Positions 22,523 through 36,523 of a DNA stretch of 64,000 nt are shown here, in pieces (the first letter of the stretch is position 1; each line of letters begins with the position of its first letter). This DNA comes from Anaeramoeba flamelloides (taxonomy: Eukaryota; Metamonada; Anaeramoebidae). The notes beneath the pieces were generated by a model, which was not told the origin of the DNA, did not search any database, and saw only the letters and a list, made by a program, of their open reading frames with translations. The stretch is taken from assembly GCA_027625915.1 (NCBI GenBank), contig JANTQA010000023.1, positions 14,632,001 to 14,696,000 of the forward strand, in the 5' to 3' direction. A program made the position numbers and the translations under genes.

Positions 22523-25500
22523 TTAATTTTCATAATCTGAAATTTGTTCTATTAATTTTTTAAAAGTTTTTTTAGCATTATTAAAAATAGTATTTTGATT
22601 ATTTATTACATGCTGAATTGATTGTTTTAAGTTTTTACTATTTCTAATTTTGTCGTTAAATGTAATTGAAAAGGAGATAAACTCGATTAAAATAAGATAA
22701 TATTGAGATAAAAAAATTTCATTAAACTCTTGGGAAACATAGCCAAAGCCTAATTCGATCTCTAATAAATAATCAAATTTATTATGTTCATTTAAAAAGA
22801 TTTGCTTTATCTCTTGTGTTAAATTATCCTTTAAAAAGGTAATTAAAGAAAGTTGGTTGTTGTCGTTGGGTATTCCGTGATTGAAAATGACTTTAAACAA
22901 CTCCCAGAAATGTTGGAAATATTTGACAGTAAAAACAGATATGAAATTAGGATATAATTTTAATATTTGCTGTATGGTACTAAAATAGGATGTTAATTTA
23001 AAATAGTCTTTGATTGACATACTTTTGGTAGTTTTCACTCTTTGATTTTTTTTCATATTTTGATATATTTTTTGACTTAAATTTGGCAAAGAATTTAAAA
23101 TCTGTTTAAAGAACTGTAAATAAAATTGCTCTGGGTTGAGAACATTTTGAAGCAATGATAAGATAAATTTTTGGCTTAAATTCCTACCAACATGGTGCAC
23201 TGGCTTTATTAAAAACTCTGAAATCCATTCTAAACTATTTTTTATATACCACTTCAATATTGGTGGGTGCCTTTGAGTTAATTTTTTTAAAGTGATTATT
23301 GAAACCTTTGTTGCCCCTTTATATTGGAAATTATCAATAATTATCTTTGTCGATTGCTCTAAAATCGAATTTACCAATTTTGGATATTTGAGAACAATTT
23401 TTTCAATGATATTAAAAATAATATCAAGTTGGGTGGAATCACAATGATTTAAACAATCCATCACTACAGGGAAAAATATTTCGGTTAAGTTTTCTTTTAA
23501 TACTAACGTTTCGATAATTTTGCCAGTTACTTTATCATTGGTATCATTTCTAAATAAATCTTGATAATTGTTTTGAATAATTAATAAAGAAATATCAATT
23601 TCATCAATATTAATTTGATCTGTTAGATCATCATCATCATCATCATCATTATCACCCTCATTATCCATTATATTATTATTATTATCATTATTATCATTAT
23701 TATTATTAATCTTAATACCCAAATCGTTTTTTTTATTTGTTAACAATTCATATAAGATCTGTGGAAAAAAGGAAAGTTTGCCAATTATTTCATCTCGAGA
23801 TTTTTCGGATAATGGATTATTGTTTTCATTAAATGGAGAATAGTTCGATAAAAAATGATCGAGTAATAAGGTAATTATTCTAGATTTTATTACAAATTTT
23901 TTGATTTTATTATTAATTCTTATTAAATTATAAAATAATTTAAACACATACTCCAATTTAATCCAATTGCTGATTGGTTGATTTAAATAAGTTAAAATGT
24001 AATACAAATATTTTGCTGATAACGTCTGGAAATTATTTATCAAGATTTTATTCTTTAACTTTCCCTGAATTAAATTAGAAATATTTGAATAATTTTGCTG
24101 ATTAAAAAATTCTAAAACTTCTCTAGTAATCAGAAATTCAATAGTTTCAATATCTTGATTAAATTGTTTTTTTTCCATTTGGAAAACTGTCTCGAAAGAT
24201 ATATAAAATAAATTTATAATAGATTCATTTTCTTTTGAACAAACTCTTTTATTTATCAAGCCCTCCATTAATCGAGTCAATTCTGTTGATATATTTATAT
24301 CTTGAATTAAATTATTTTCATTTCCATTATTATCATTATCATTATCATTATGATTAAAATTCCCTGAACAACCATTGTTATTACTCTCTGTAATATTTGA
24401 TTTTATTAAATTATAATTATTATTAAATGAAATAAATAGATTTTCGATAAACCATTTAGAAATTTCATGATTATTCCTTAGTACACTTTCAAATTTAGAA
24501 ATCCATTTGTTTAACCCAGGCTTTTTACTTGAATGTAAAAAAAATTTTATAAAAAATTGAAATGATAGTTTTATTAATAAATTATTATTAGAATTTTGAA
24601 ATAATTGATCCATAAATTTAAAATATTCTTCATTAAAAATCTGTTTTCTTCTTAAAAAGACTAAATTATCCTGTAATACGTTTTGGATTACATTTAATTT
24701 ATTTAATTTGAATAAATTATTATTATTATTGTTGTTGTTATGGCGGATTGCTTGATTATTCTTTAAATCAATATCAATATTTTGATCCTTTATGTCAACC
24801 CTTTGATAAAATAACATATATGCAGAATAATCTTTTTGAAAATAATTATTATTATAATAATAAATATTATTTTGATTATTATTTTGATTTTGATTATTAT
24901 TATTATTATTATTACTATTGTTATTATCTTCACCAAAGCATTGCTCAGGAATATTATTCGGATTAAAGTCACTAATCATTTCGTCATTAAATTCATACCA
25001 TTTGGTTGAACTTCTATCTTTAATATAGGAGTAATAATGCCCTGCTTCTGTATTTCCCCTATGAACCAATATCCCAACAAGTTCATAATCATAGCATGTA
25101 TTCAGTGGTTGGTAATCATCTTTCTGATCAATATTATCCCCGTTTCCCCTCTCCTCTTTTAAAATGCCCTCCTTAGTATATTTAAACATATTTAATTTCA
25201 TTGGGAATTCAAAATAATCGTTGACTTTATATCTTTGCTGAGTTCTCATATCATATTCAAATCTTTTTAAATGTAAGATCAAATTTTTAGGTAAAGTTTT
25301 AATAAAAACCCGTTTTTTCGCATCCACCTTTTTACCTAATTCTTCCAAATAATATTGATTGTCTCCTTGTAATATTTCACTTTCAATATATTGATCAAAG
25401 GAATCATAAATATCCTTTTTCCTAATTACATCTATTGAAATGGCGTATAGCTGTTCTTTTCTTTCTGAGCAATGATTCGTTTTAATTGTTGAAATTTGGT

Positions 25501-26434
25501 TTATTAATGATCCACCAAAAAGATCTTGTGTTAAATTTTTTAATATCGGAAAATTTTCTAATTTATCAAATAATGTATTAAAAAATTCAAATGCATCCAT
25601 TTGAAATAAAGGATTAATTGGATTACCTTCCCAATCTAAATAGTTTTGGCAAAATTCTTTAGTACTCGCAAATGCCTTTTCACTTTTTAATAAATTCGAA
25701 AAAATTATTTGTAAATAATTAATTACATTTAAATTTGGGTTGTTAACATTATTTTGATTGATGGTTATGGGCATATTATCCACATTCTCTATATTATTAC
25801 CATTGTTCACATTGATGCTGATGCTGATATTATTGCTTTCATTATCATCATTGCTAATGTTATTATTACTATCATTTCCATTATCATTGCTATTTAAATC
25901 TTGAATATTTATTAATAATAAACCATTTCTGAATTGAGTAACCATAAATAATTGTTGTAATAAAGAATTTAAATAACAAGTGGCGCCATTATTTCTTAAA
26001 CCAATATATTTATTATTTGGCGGCTTAATTTGATAATTTGGCCAATAAACCCAAGAATTTGGTATATTTATATCAGATTGTAATCTAATTAATAATTGAA
26101 TTAATAAAAGTAAATTATTATTACAATTTTTAGTTAATTCAATTAAAAAATCGAAAGTGGATTTTTTACAAATTTTTAAATTACAAGAATGTTTTTTTTT
26201 TAAACTAAATAAGAAATTAAAAAAAATTTCTTCAATAAATTTGAAACAATTGTTTTTTAACCTTGGTTCTTGTTTAATTAAAATGTTCATAATTTTTAAC
26301 AAACCTGAAATATTCTTTTCAATTTTGTTTGAACTTAGTTGACAATTTTTAAATTTAAAAAATAAATCTAATAATTTTTTAAAAAAAAATTCAGGGTTTA
26401 TATGAAAATTATTATTATTGTTATTATTTATTAA

Positions 26435-26485
<51 letters not shown>

Positions 26486-28307
26486 TGAAATAAATTTTAT
26501 TTTGATTAAATCATATAATAAATTAAATAATAGATAAAAATTTTTATTTAAAAAATTCTTAATATTATTAATTTCATAAATTGAAAGGAAAATTTCTGAA
26601 ATATTTTTTAAAAAAAAATTTAATAAAACATTATTTGAAGGGTTTAATTTACGAAATTCTTCAATAATTGTTGTACAGATTTGCTTTTTAACTTTAGACA
26701 ATTTCGAGAAAATTATTACTGTCTCAAACCATTTTGAAAATTTTTTATAATTCATTAAACTATTTCTCCAGAGTTGTCCCAATTCATCGTCAAACAAACA
26801 ACTTTTAAAAATTAAGAAAAACGAAAAGTATATTATTTCACTATAAATTAAATTGTCTTGTATTAAATCAGATGCCTTTGAATTTTCATCAGAATGATGG
26901 TCATTGGCATTATCATCATCATCATCATCATCAAATTCTTCTTCATTGATATCATTATCATTCTTTTTATTAGCATCTTTCTTATTTTGTTGATTAAAGT
27001 TATTATTATACAATTCAGAAAAAATAAAGCATGTTTCCATTAAAATTTCAAATAAATAATCTGATTTTAGAAAATTTTTTTTAAAGATTATATTTTTTAA
27101 GTTATATATTTGCTCAATAAGAATTTGATAAAAATGAAGAATGATTTTTAATAAATAACGAAAAGTATCTATTAAAAAAGTATTCTCAATGAAATCATAC
27201 TGCCTTTGAGGTTTTGATTTGATTATTAAGAATAAATGTCGAAGTAAAATAGCCAAGTGTTCAAATCCACCATACAATAAAAAATGAAGATTCCATTTTA
27301 ACTGAGATTGGATTTGCTGATCTCTCATTATTTTGACAATTAATTCCAAATTATAGAGCAATTGGGGTAATTGTTCTTGATTCAAATAATGAAACCAATT
27401 TATATTCAAATTAAAATTATGATTATGATTATTATTTAAATTTGAAAATAAGTAGATCATTTTGTTTTTAATTGGAGGATAAGATGGCAATTGCTTTAAC
27501 AAATTCCAAATAGATTGGGAAATTTCTTTATTACCAATTCGATAGTAAAAAAAATTCATAAAATTCATAAAATATTTTGATAAGATAAAACTTGGCAATA
27601 TTTTTTTGTTTAGATTTTTTGATTGTAATACAAAATATTGTTCTTTCAAAATGTTTTGATCAAATTTGTTATTGTTATTATTACCACTACTACTATTATT
27701 ATTATTTATATTATTTAAAAACAGTTGGACAGTATTTCCATTTTGAAACCCCAACTGCTCTAAAGTAAGTGGGTAATATTGATAGGTTAGGATATATCTT
27801 TTATTGTTAGTATTATAGTAAATACCAAATTCTTCAATTTTATGATTGATTTTTTTGGATATAGTTTTTACAAAAAAATAATATGAATCAGTTTTATCAA
27901 AATGCAAAGTCAGTGATTGTTGTGGATTCGTTGATAATAGGACATTAATGCCAAGATAACTTTCTCCTCCCATAATACCATGCCTTTTGAACCCCAAAAA
28001 ATCTGGAATAATATTTCTTTCACATGAATAAGCAAAATCATTGATTAAATTTAAACATCTTTTTATAATTTTTAAATCATTTTTTTTTTTTGGTAAAAAT
28101 AATTTTGAAATACAAGTTTTTAAAAAGTTTTTTCTACTTTGCGATTCATACAACTCTTCATTTTTTTGTTTTAATACTGGTGATAAATTTTCAAATTGTA
28201 TCAAAAAATCAGCTGATAATTTTGATACTTGTATATTTTTCACCTTTAAAAAAATGTTCCATAAAGTTTTAATACCTTTAATTTCTTCTTCTTCTTCTTC
28301 TTCTTCT

Positions 28308-28348
<41 letters not shown>

Positions 28349-29394
28349 TTCTTTATTAATTCCATTGGTATCATCTTTATTATTACGAACACTTTGCTCT
28401 TTTTCATTTATTATTTTTTTGTTATTATTTTCTTTATTGGTAATGATTACTTTTTCTCCTTCCCTTTCGACTTCAATTTCAATTTCAATCCCATCTTTCT
28501 CTTCCCCTTGCTCTCCCTCTTCCTCTTCCTCACCCCGGTCAATACCCACTTGGTCGTTCACTCGTTCTTCTTCACCATCCACCTCTTCTATCAATTCATT
28601 TTTAAGATTATTATTATTATTATTATCTCTTTTCTGTTCTTTTTTCTTTTTATTATAATTAATTTTTTTTATTCTATAAAAATTATTTTCTTTCCCACCA
28701 ATAATTTGCAATTTAGAATTTTCTAAATAACAAAAATGTTTAAAACAATTAAAACTAATAATATTAAATTGCTCTGGTGGGTATTGATTAATCAATTTAA
28801 AAAAAAATGTATTATTTTCATTAGTGGTTTCAAGTTCAACCATAAATTTAAAAAATAAATCTTTTTCTTCTTCAAAAAAAGATTTTTCAATAAAAATATC
28901 CCATAATAATAGAAAGTGTTCTTTGTTTAATTCTAAATTTTCTTCCAAGTTGATGAATTTTTTTAAAAAATTCAAATGCGATATTAATTCTTCTTCATAA
29001 GTTCTTTGATCAACAATTAAAAATTCTTTAAATAAATATTCTGAATTATTTTTATTTATTTTATTGTTTTTATTGTTATTACCCGTTTTATTTTCATCAT
29101 TTGTAACTTTTTGTATATTTCGTTCACTTTCAATTTTTTTCTGTTTAAAAATTTTGAAAAACTTTGATTTAAATTTTTTTAAATTTAAAATAATTTTTGA
29201 AATAATATCAAATTTTTCTTGAATTTCTAAAGCAAAGGATTCTGGTGGTAAAATCCTTCTATCATTTGAAACTAAAGTAACAAGTTTGTTAACCCCCCCA
29301 TTTATTATTATTTTTTCTTTTTTTATTTCATTGCCATTCCCATTTTCACTTTTTTCATCTTTATAAAGCTCTAATTCTTTCTTCAAATCATTAA

Positions 29395-29426
<32 letters not shown>

Positions 29427-32400
29427 CCACCACCACCATTAATATCCCCTAAATCATATTTATAAGAAATGATAATGTCAAGAAGCAATACTAAAGAAAT
29501 ATGAACATTAATTCCTTTATTAATAAAAATTATAAATTGGTCAACTAAAACTCTTTTTAATTTGGAAGAAAAATTATCAGAAATTATTAATTTTTGAAAA
29601 CTTGATAAACAAAATTTCCTGATTTCATTTGAATAATTATAATTTGTTATCAAATTTAAAATAAGTTTGACAACTTTTTTTGTTTTTGATAAAGTACCAA
29701 GTGCAAAATTATTTAAAAATTTTAAATGAGAATCCGTCCATTTTTCAATTTTTTCAATTTTGGTACGAATGATATAATTAATAATATTAAGTGAAAAGGA
29801 ATTTGAAACACTTCCTAAAAAATCAAAAATTTCTTCCCTTGTTGATTGATGTTGTCCTATATAAATATATATAAAATAAAATAAATAAAATAAAAAAAAA
29901 AAAATAATCATAATAAAAAAAAAAAAAAAAGATAATTTGAAAGAAATAATTGAAAAATATTAGAAGAATATTTACGAATACACACACACACGTTTTAACG
30001 ACATTTATTTTTGTATGAATAAATGGATAAAAACAATAAAATAAAAAAAAAAAGTTTTATAATCATTTTACCTTCTGAAAAATTCCAAATTGAATCAATA
30101 TTTGATTTTGTAATTAAATCATTATTTCCTAAAAAGCTTATAATCGATGAAGAAGATTTTATTACTTCAATATGCATAAGTTTACCAAAAAGCGTATCAA
30201 CTATTTTTTTTTGATAAAAAAACGATAATAAAAATCCAATTTGTTTATTAATAATCACTTGTTGCTTATTATCACCTTGATTAAATTGGTTTAAGATTTT
30301 TCTTGTTTCGTTATCATTTTTTGAATTTAATATTAAATCCAGAGAATTAAATTTTGAAATAGAATCTTCAATGATCATATTATTTTGATTATTGTTATTG
30401 GCACTGATATTATTCTGGATATGGTCATTGATATTGGTATTCGTATTATTTTCATTTGTATTTGTATTAGTATTCGCGTGTGATGCATTATTAATTAATT
30501 GCTGCTGTTGTTTTAATTGCTGTTGATATTGGTATTGTTGAAGAAAAACTTCCTTTTCATATAATTGTAGTTGAATTAAATTTTCAACGTTCTTTGTTAA
30601 ATTTGTTACTGCATATACTCTTAATTCAATCGAAGCAAAATGAAGCAACATTTCATAAAATTTGATATCAAATTTAAATTTGAAAAAAAAAGAATCCAAA
30701 TTTGTTCTTTTTAAAATTTTTTTTATATCTTCACTAGTTCTTAAAATGTCTTCAAATCCTATTTTTTTAAATTCTTCATAAGTTAAATTCAAATATTTTT
30801 TATGAATTTTTTTGATTCCTTCGTATAACGATTTTGTATATGATGTTTTGAAAATAATTGTACCACGGCGTAAAATTCGAAAATAATGAAGTGTTTTGTG
30901 TGGTTCAAGTTTATATTTTGGAGAAAAGATATAATTTGCAATAAAATCATATCCACCCATCGCATCAAAAAATTGTACATTTGATTGATATAAAGCTGGC
31001 TTTTTATCTAATATTTCTGGCTAATAATGAGAATAAATGGTTAGTTAATCAAAGAACGATTTTAAAAAAGGTGTTTTGAAAAAAATAAAAATAATTGTAA
31101 ATAATTAAAGTAATTTTCTTTAAAAGAGGAAAAATGTTCTCAATTATTTATACACTGGTGAATTTTCATAAAAAAATTATTATTACTTTTTTTTATTTTT
31201 GTTTTTTTAAGAATTATTTTTTAAAAATTAGTAAAAAAAAATTCGTTTTAATATTATTGGAATTAAAAAAGTATTGTTTATTGTATTAATAATTATTATT
31301 AAGTAAAAACTTGCTACTTGTTTTTCTTCTTTTTATTTTTATTTCAAAAAATAAATTACATTACAAAATATTTTTTAAAAAAATTATTTTTTGAAAGAAA
31401 TTTTATAATTTTGAATTTTTGAAATTGGTTTCTGTGATTTAAAGGATGCAAACTCTAATGTAATTTTGAAAAAAAAAAAAAAGGTACATAATTATGAGAA
31501 CCTGGAAGTGAGTTTAAAAAGACCAAATGCATTTTTTGTTTTTTTAAATTATTATTATTATTATTGCCATTAAAGAAGCGAACATTAAACCCGCCTTGTT
31601 TACCATGAACTTTCCCAGAATTAAAAAGAATTTAGTAAAATTAATATTTTTCGAAACAAAAACAAGAATTAAAAATAAGTGCCGTTAACTTTTCCAGGAT
31701 TTAAAAGAATAGAGTAAAATTAAAGATTTTTTCCTCATTTTTTTTTTTGAATTCTGGAAAAGTGCCGTTAGCTTTTTTTTAATTTTAGAAATTTTCTTTT
31801 TATTTCTCGAATAAAACAGAAAACCTCAAGAAAATTGTTGTTAGGTTTTTTTTAATTTTTACAATTAAAAAAAAATCACTGTTAGCCTTTCCATAATTTA
31901 AAAGAATTGAGTAAAATTAAAGATTTTCACCCATTCTTTTGAATTTTGAAAAACCTAGGCACTCTACGGCACTCTACGACATACCTCCAAAAATATTTCA
32001 CAATGATTAAAAATCAAAATTATTTATTTAAAACACAAAAATATTTAAGTTATCCATCAGGTTCAACAATTCTAAAATTCAGGTCGTTTGCTAATTGATT
32101 AAATAGATATTACTATGTAATTAATAAAAACTCAAATAAATTTTGTACTTTGTGTTTAAAATACGAACAGTAGGAGATTATAGAAAATATTGATCATTTT
32201 TTATGGTGGGTGTCCTTCCTATGAAAATAATAGACTAATATTTCAAAATAAATTAAAAGAAATGAATCTTAATGAAATATTTTTAATCAAAATAGTCTAA
32301 AATTATCCACATTAATTAATAATCGTGAAATCTATGATTTTGTGCTTTAATTTCTGAAAGGGAATAAAATTATAAGGACAACTAGAGTGTAATTTACACT

Positions 32401-34713
32401 TCTTCAATAATAATAATAAAAAAAAAAAATTGAATTCTTTTTTTTTGAAATTTTTTTTAAAAAGCTATCATTGACTTTCAAATCGGACAGTCAACTTTTC
32501 AATAACTACGTATATTCAAAATTCAAAAACATTTTTTCATATTCTAAACTATTTTTCAGTCAAAGTGGCCCAGTTGTAATGGGTATAATACATGTGTTTA
32601 AAGGGTTTGCATAGATATTAGAAGAAAAATTTTATTTTGGAAATTTTCAAAATTGAAATCATTTTTTCACATTTTTGTTTTTTTTTTTGGATTTTTTTTT
32701 TAAAACTTCGTTCAGTTGCAAAAAAATTTTTTATTGCAAGATCAATAGTCACTTGGTAAAAACGTGTTATTTTAATGTCATTGAAACCATGTATAGATTG
32801 TTGAGAAATCTATTGATTTCTATTGCAATTCAATTCGATCTTTGATCTTGATATTTGTTTAATAAATGTGAAAAATTTTCACTTCATTTTCATTTCCTTT
32901 TTCAAATAGAGACCACAAATACCAACAAATTTTGTTTGGGGGCTTAATTTCTAAAAGAAAAGTATGGAAAATGAAGTGAAAAATGTTTCATATTTATTAT
33001 TCAAATACTAGTAGAAGTTCAAAACGAAAATCGTTGTTTTTCTCAATAGGGCCCTAAGAATTTGAGTTTTTCAATTTTTTTGAAAATCTATTGATTAATT
33101 AGTTTTCGTCCAGACATGTATCAACAATTCTTTTAGTGTGTATTATTCTGTTTATTTCTTATTTGTTCTTCAAAGGTCAATTATATAAAATAATTGATAT
33201 TTGAAAAAAAACGTTGGGCCCCTTTGACTGAAACAGAGTTTATTTAACCCTTAATGAGCTTAAAAAACTGCGCCTTTAAAATTGATACTCTTAAAAGTTG
33301 ACACTGTTTATTACATACATTCTAAAAAGTAATTTATTTGAGAAAGTTCGAGTACGCGAGATCAGTGTAATACAATTTTTGATGGATCAAGTGAACAAAA
33401 GCCTTCCAATTTCATTTTATTAAATGAAAACAAATTTCAAATTGACCAATTTTTTTTAGTGAATGGATTCTATTATAAAACGGTCAATATAATTTCAGAA
33501 AAGAATCTGGTTTTTGTGGCTTCGGCAATTTAAACCCTTACAAAGAAATTGGTGAAAGAATAATTTAATCAGGAAGCAAAACAATTTGTTTGAAATTTGC
33601 AGTGGACAATATTTTAAAATCCTGGGTGTTTAAAAAATATTTGGTTTGGAAATCAATTGTCAATAGGTTGAAAATTTTGGGTTGAATACTAAAAATTTAT
33701 TCAGTCCATTTACAACCAAGCGTTTATTCAAACACTTGGAAAAAAAAAAAATATGAAAAGATTTTAAAAAAGTGTGACAAGAAATACTTTGAAGTAAAGT
33801 ACCGGAAAGTGTCTTTTGTTTCATTCAGACTATTTTAGAGACAGTTTTGAAAACTTTTTTTTCGAGTTGTTTGGGAATTTGCTCGAGAGAATTAGACGTT
33901 GTTTTTTTTTAATTTTTACTAGTGGGAAATGTAATTTTTTTTTAATCCTGTTTGGTTAAATTGATTTCTTACCATAAAATTTGTTTTAATGTGTTTTTTT
34001 AAGCATTACTAATCTGGAGATTAGCTTTTTTTTTTTTCGTTTGAGCAGTAAAACAAGAAAGAGTGTGAGAAAAAAAAAAAAAAAAAAAAAAAAAATAACA
34101 AAAAACTGTAAGAAAGAATAAATAATCACAAAAAAGGATTTACTTCAAGAATTGATGATCTTTGGAAATCCTCGATGCTAATATATTTTGAGATCTCTTG
34201 TGCAATAGTCGGTTCTTCGACCTGGGGTGTTTTTTTATAAAAATCTGCTGATCGGAAAAGTGTTAAAATTTTTACCATTGTTAACACACACCTGCTTGAA
34301 ATAATGCTTCCATATTTCTTGATCCTCTCGAGAATTAAAACAAGTAAATATCTAAAAAGTTGATTCACAGCCATGGCGTCGTTTGGAGAAAATTTCTTTG
34401 TATTGTAAAACAGGGTAACAACGTTAGACATATAATCAATTTTTTCACTTGGGATTTGTTCTTGTATTAGCATTTCATGAAATTCCTTTTTAAGGTAATT
34501 TAAAATTTCAAGAATACTTGTTCCTAAGAAAGTAATCACAATTCGATTTCATTTGTTGGTTTTATCACAAACAAAGTAAAGAAATAAATAAAAAAACAAG
34601 GTTTTTGGTTTCTTTTATTTTCAATCCTCAAAAAATAGATTTTAAAAAAAAAAGAAAGGAAAGTGGTTACTTTGGTTTATTCTTAATCTAATTTCTTGAA
34701 CAGTTATCGACAT
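22523..34713 (-). CDS. Giant ubiquitin-specific protease, USP9X/USP24 type
   Basis: Four-exon model: 34713-34671, 34523-34144, 31020-30072, 29856-22523, phases agreeing throughout, about 2,901 residues. It removes ubiquitin from protein substrates as a cysteine protease (peptidase family C19). Catalytic Cys lies in NNGATCYLNS (about residue 1751) and catalytic His in AGHYYSYIK (about 2064), followed by WYEFND. A long alpha-helical-repeat N-terminus contains GGYDFIANYIF and IWNFSEGQHQSTREEIFDF, matching the GGF and IW-GKHEAI segments of USP24/USP9X. A ubiquitin-like domain lies at about 1100-1171. Poly-Asn, Asp and Glu tracts are inserted throughout. The last three exons or most of them are secure. 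The first two exons depend on the 3.1 kb intron 31021-34143; exon 2 (LLVLILERIKK, CVLTMVKIL) resembles USP24's LLIELVAERIK, GVLTMAF. Alternatively 34126-34713 is a separate two-exon gene of 146 residues, and the USP start is missing. Confidence 0.8.
31590..31990. repeat. Family F palindromic repeat cluster (in the large USP intron)
   Basis: Contains CTTTTCCAGGATTTAAAAG with its complement TTTTTGAATTCTGGAAAAG (about 31690-31765), then another hairpin ending GAATTTTGAAAAACCTAGGC next to a GC-richer tag GCACTCTACGGCACTCTACG (31961-31980). It lies just before a LINE relic. Confidence 0.65.
32045..32345 (+). mobile_element. LINE C-terminal relic (in the large USP intron)
   Basis: Broken frames read FRSFANXLNRYYYVINKNSN, then FCTLC, IDHFLW and CPSYENNRLIFQ. 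The CxxC-HFLW-CP-Y-NNR arrangement is the C-terminal cysteine/histidine segment found downstream of the reverse transcriptase in many non-LTR retrotransposons. The first part matches the LINE copy at 54200-55340 (LRNFANYLNRDSYV). It has at least one frameshift and one stop, and the upstream reverse transcriptase is missing, as expected for an inactive fragment. It lies antisense to the USP gene. Confidence 0.6.
32557..33230. mobile_element. MITE-like element family C, copy 2 (in the large USP intron)
   Basis: About 674 bases with terminal inverted repeats of about 18 bases: the left end reads CAGTCAAAGTGGCCCAG and the right end complements CAGTCAAAGGGGCCCAAC. An inner palindrome around 32870-33000 pairs a TTCACTTCATTTTC block with its complement. 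Flanks are TT and AA rather than TA, so the target duplication is unclear. No coding frame. Related to 4069-4634 and 62767-63294. Confidence 0.65.
33342..33960 (+). pseudogene. Decayed gene fragment, possibly BTB-domain protein (in the USP intron)
   Basis: On the strand opposite the USP gene, 33342-33533 is open and protein-like (RDQCNTIFDGSSEQKPS, NFILLNENKFQIDQFFLVNG, KNLVFVASAI). After a stop and frame changes it seems to continue as GNLNPYKEIGERI, then KFAVDNILKSW, and near 33830-33890 as HSDYFRDSFENFFFE. That last segment resembles the conserved S-x-YFR-x-x-F core of BTB domains, and GFGNLNP would suit an RCC1-like repeat before it, but neither identification is strong. At least two frame changes and two stops separate the pieces. 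This is a host-type pseudogene relic rather than a functional exon. Confidence 0.4.
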
Positions 34714-35638
34714 ATTTAGAAATAAAAAAAAAATTAAAAAAGAATATCCAAACTAAAGAACAGTAAAAAAATGATAATCATTGGTAAATTGATTAACTAA
34801 CAATAAAAGAGTATTACAGGTTTAATAAAATAAAATTGAAAATAATTTATTGTCTTCTCGTGTTGAATTCTTTTTAAAGAGAAAAAATTTAATCAGTCTA
34901 TCTTTGTAATGTTAATTTGTTTTAGATCTTAATCGTACTTTCTTTATTTTTCATTTAGAATTCAGGTATTGAGTAAAGATTTCGTTTCTTCTGTTTAACG
35001 AGCTTGAAAAATAAAAAAGTTTCCAAATAAAAAGAAACCAAGATCAAACTTTTCTTTATTTAAGGTGGTAGGTACATTTTTACAACTTTTGAATACTTTA
35101 ACATATTTTGAAATTGAATCATTAAAAACATTTATTGAACTTAGTGATCAATGTCTTTCGAAATTTGAGAGTAGAGAACAGTAGAATATATTTATAGATC
35201 AATTTAAAAATGGAAATCAAAAAAATGAAAATATTTAAAAAAAAAATATAAATACAAATTATTTATTTCTTGTGTATATTTAATATTTGATACAATTTCT
35301 TCTTTTTAACTTGATTTTATTCTATATTCTGAATCAAAAAACTTTTGTTTGGAAAAATTGAGAGATTAACAATTACTTCCCATTTCTAGAGAATTTTGCA
35401 CAAATTAATATAATTCTATCTTTCTTTTAATTTATCTCTTTCAGATTTTGCTAAAGAAAATATGACAGACTTTCTTTGTATTTTTTTTTCACCATTATTC
35501 CTTTTCGATTATTTATTGAATAGTAAATAGGAGTAATGTTAAACACGCTTATTGTTTTCCAACGTGTTCAATATTTAGAGACTTCTCATAGATTATTGAT
35601 TAAAAAAACTTGTGTTCTTAAAAGAAATTATTACTTTT

Positions 35639-35836
35639 CAACCAGTTTCACTTTTAAGGCACGAACTTTCAACGAAATTTAAGGCACAAAAAAAATCTCA
35701 AATTAAGGCACAAAATTTGGAATTTTATTTTTTACAATTTATTTTTACTAGAATTTGAATTTTGTGCCTTAATTTGAGATTTTTTTTGTACCTTAAATTT
35801 CGTTGAAAGTTTGTGCCTAAAAAGTGAAACTGACTG
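35639..35836. mobile_element. MITE family B, copy 2
   Basis: A palindromic element of 198 bases. Arms read CAGTTTCACTTTTAAGGCAC and TTTCAACGAAATTTAAGGCA, with near-perfect complements at the right end (GTGAAACTGACTG). The first few bases of the left end are changed, and the flanks are TT rather than TA. Nearly identical to copy 3 about 700 bases away. Confidence 0.8.
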
Positions 35837-36523
35837 TTCAAAAAATTTTAATTTATTTCAATTCGCCAAAACCGAGGAGAAAAGTTCTCATTTGAAACTT
35901 TTTGGTAGATTTTTAATTTTATAAAGAAGTTATTTATATGATATAATTGTTAAAAAATCAGTAATTTTTATTTTTATTTTTTTTTTTTTTACAATACTAC
36001 CAAAATTTTTTAGAAAATAAAAAAAGAATAGTAAATGTAAACAAATGAATTGGTAAATGTATACTCACCTTGTTTTGAGTTGTATATAATAAACAAAAAG
36101 TTACAAAAAACCCTTTACCATTAGATCTAATCCATAAAAACCAAAAAAAAAAAAAAAAAAAAAAGACTAAGCAAAGTGAAAGAAAACCGAAGTTGGGTAT
36201 AAAAAATAAAAGGAAAAAAGACTCTTTCATAAAAAAAATATTTCTTTGTTCTCTTTTGATTTGAAGTTTTTTTTTTTTTTTTTTTGAAATTTATTTGTAA
36301 ATCAACAAATATATTAAATTATATCTTCCCAGTTACCAATATATCCTCTACTATAGCTCAATTGCAGATTCATCAAATTTTTAGTTATTTAAATAAGAAA
36401 CTCTAAACTAGAAAACAAATTTTAATACCCAGAGCTTGTTCTATTCATTGATTTCAAAGGTATTAACTCTAGACTTATAAATAACCCAGACTAACAAAAA
36501 CCACTTATCTGATAATTATTCTA

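Noticed and set aside
28041-28658. Plus-strand 205-residue Ser/Leu-rich frame
   Set aside because: Antisense shadow of the USP exon's poly-Glu and poly-Asn coding tracts.
35997-36230. Minus-strand frame ending in a GTGAGT donor
   Set aside because: Mostly a translated T-run; the possible exon fits no neighbouring phase without a stop.
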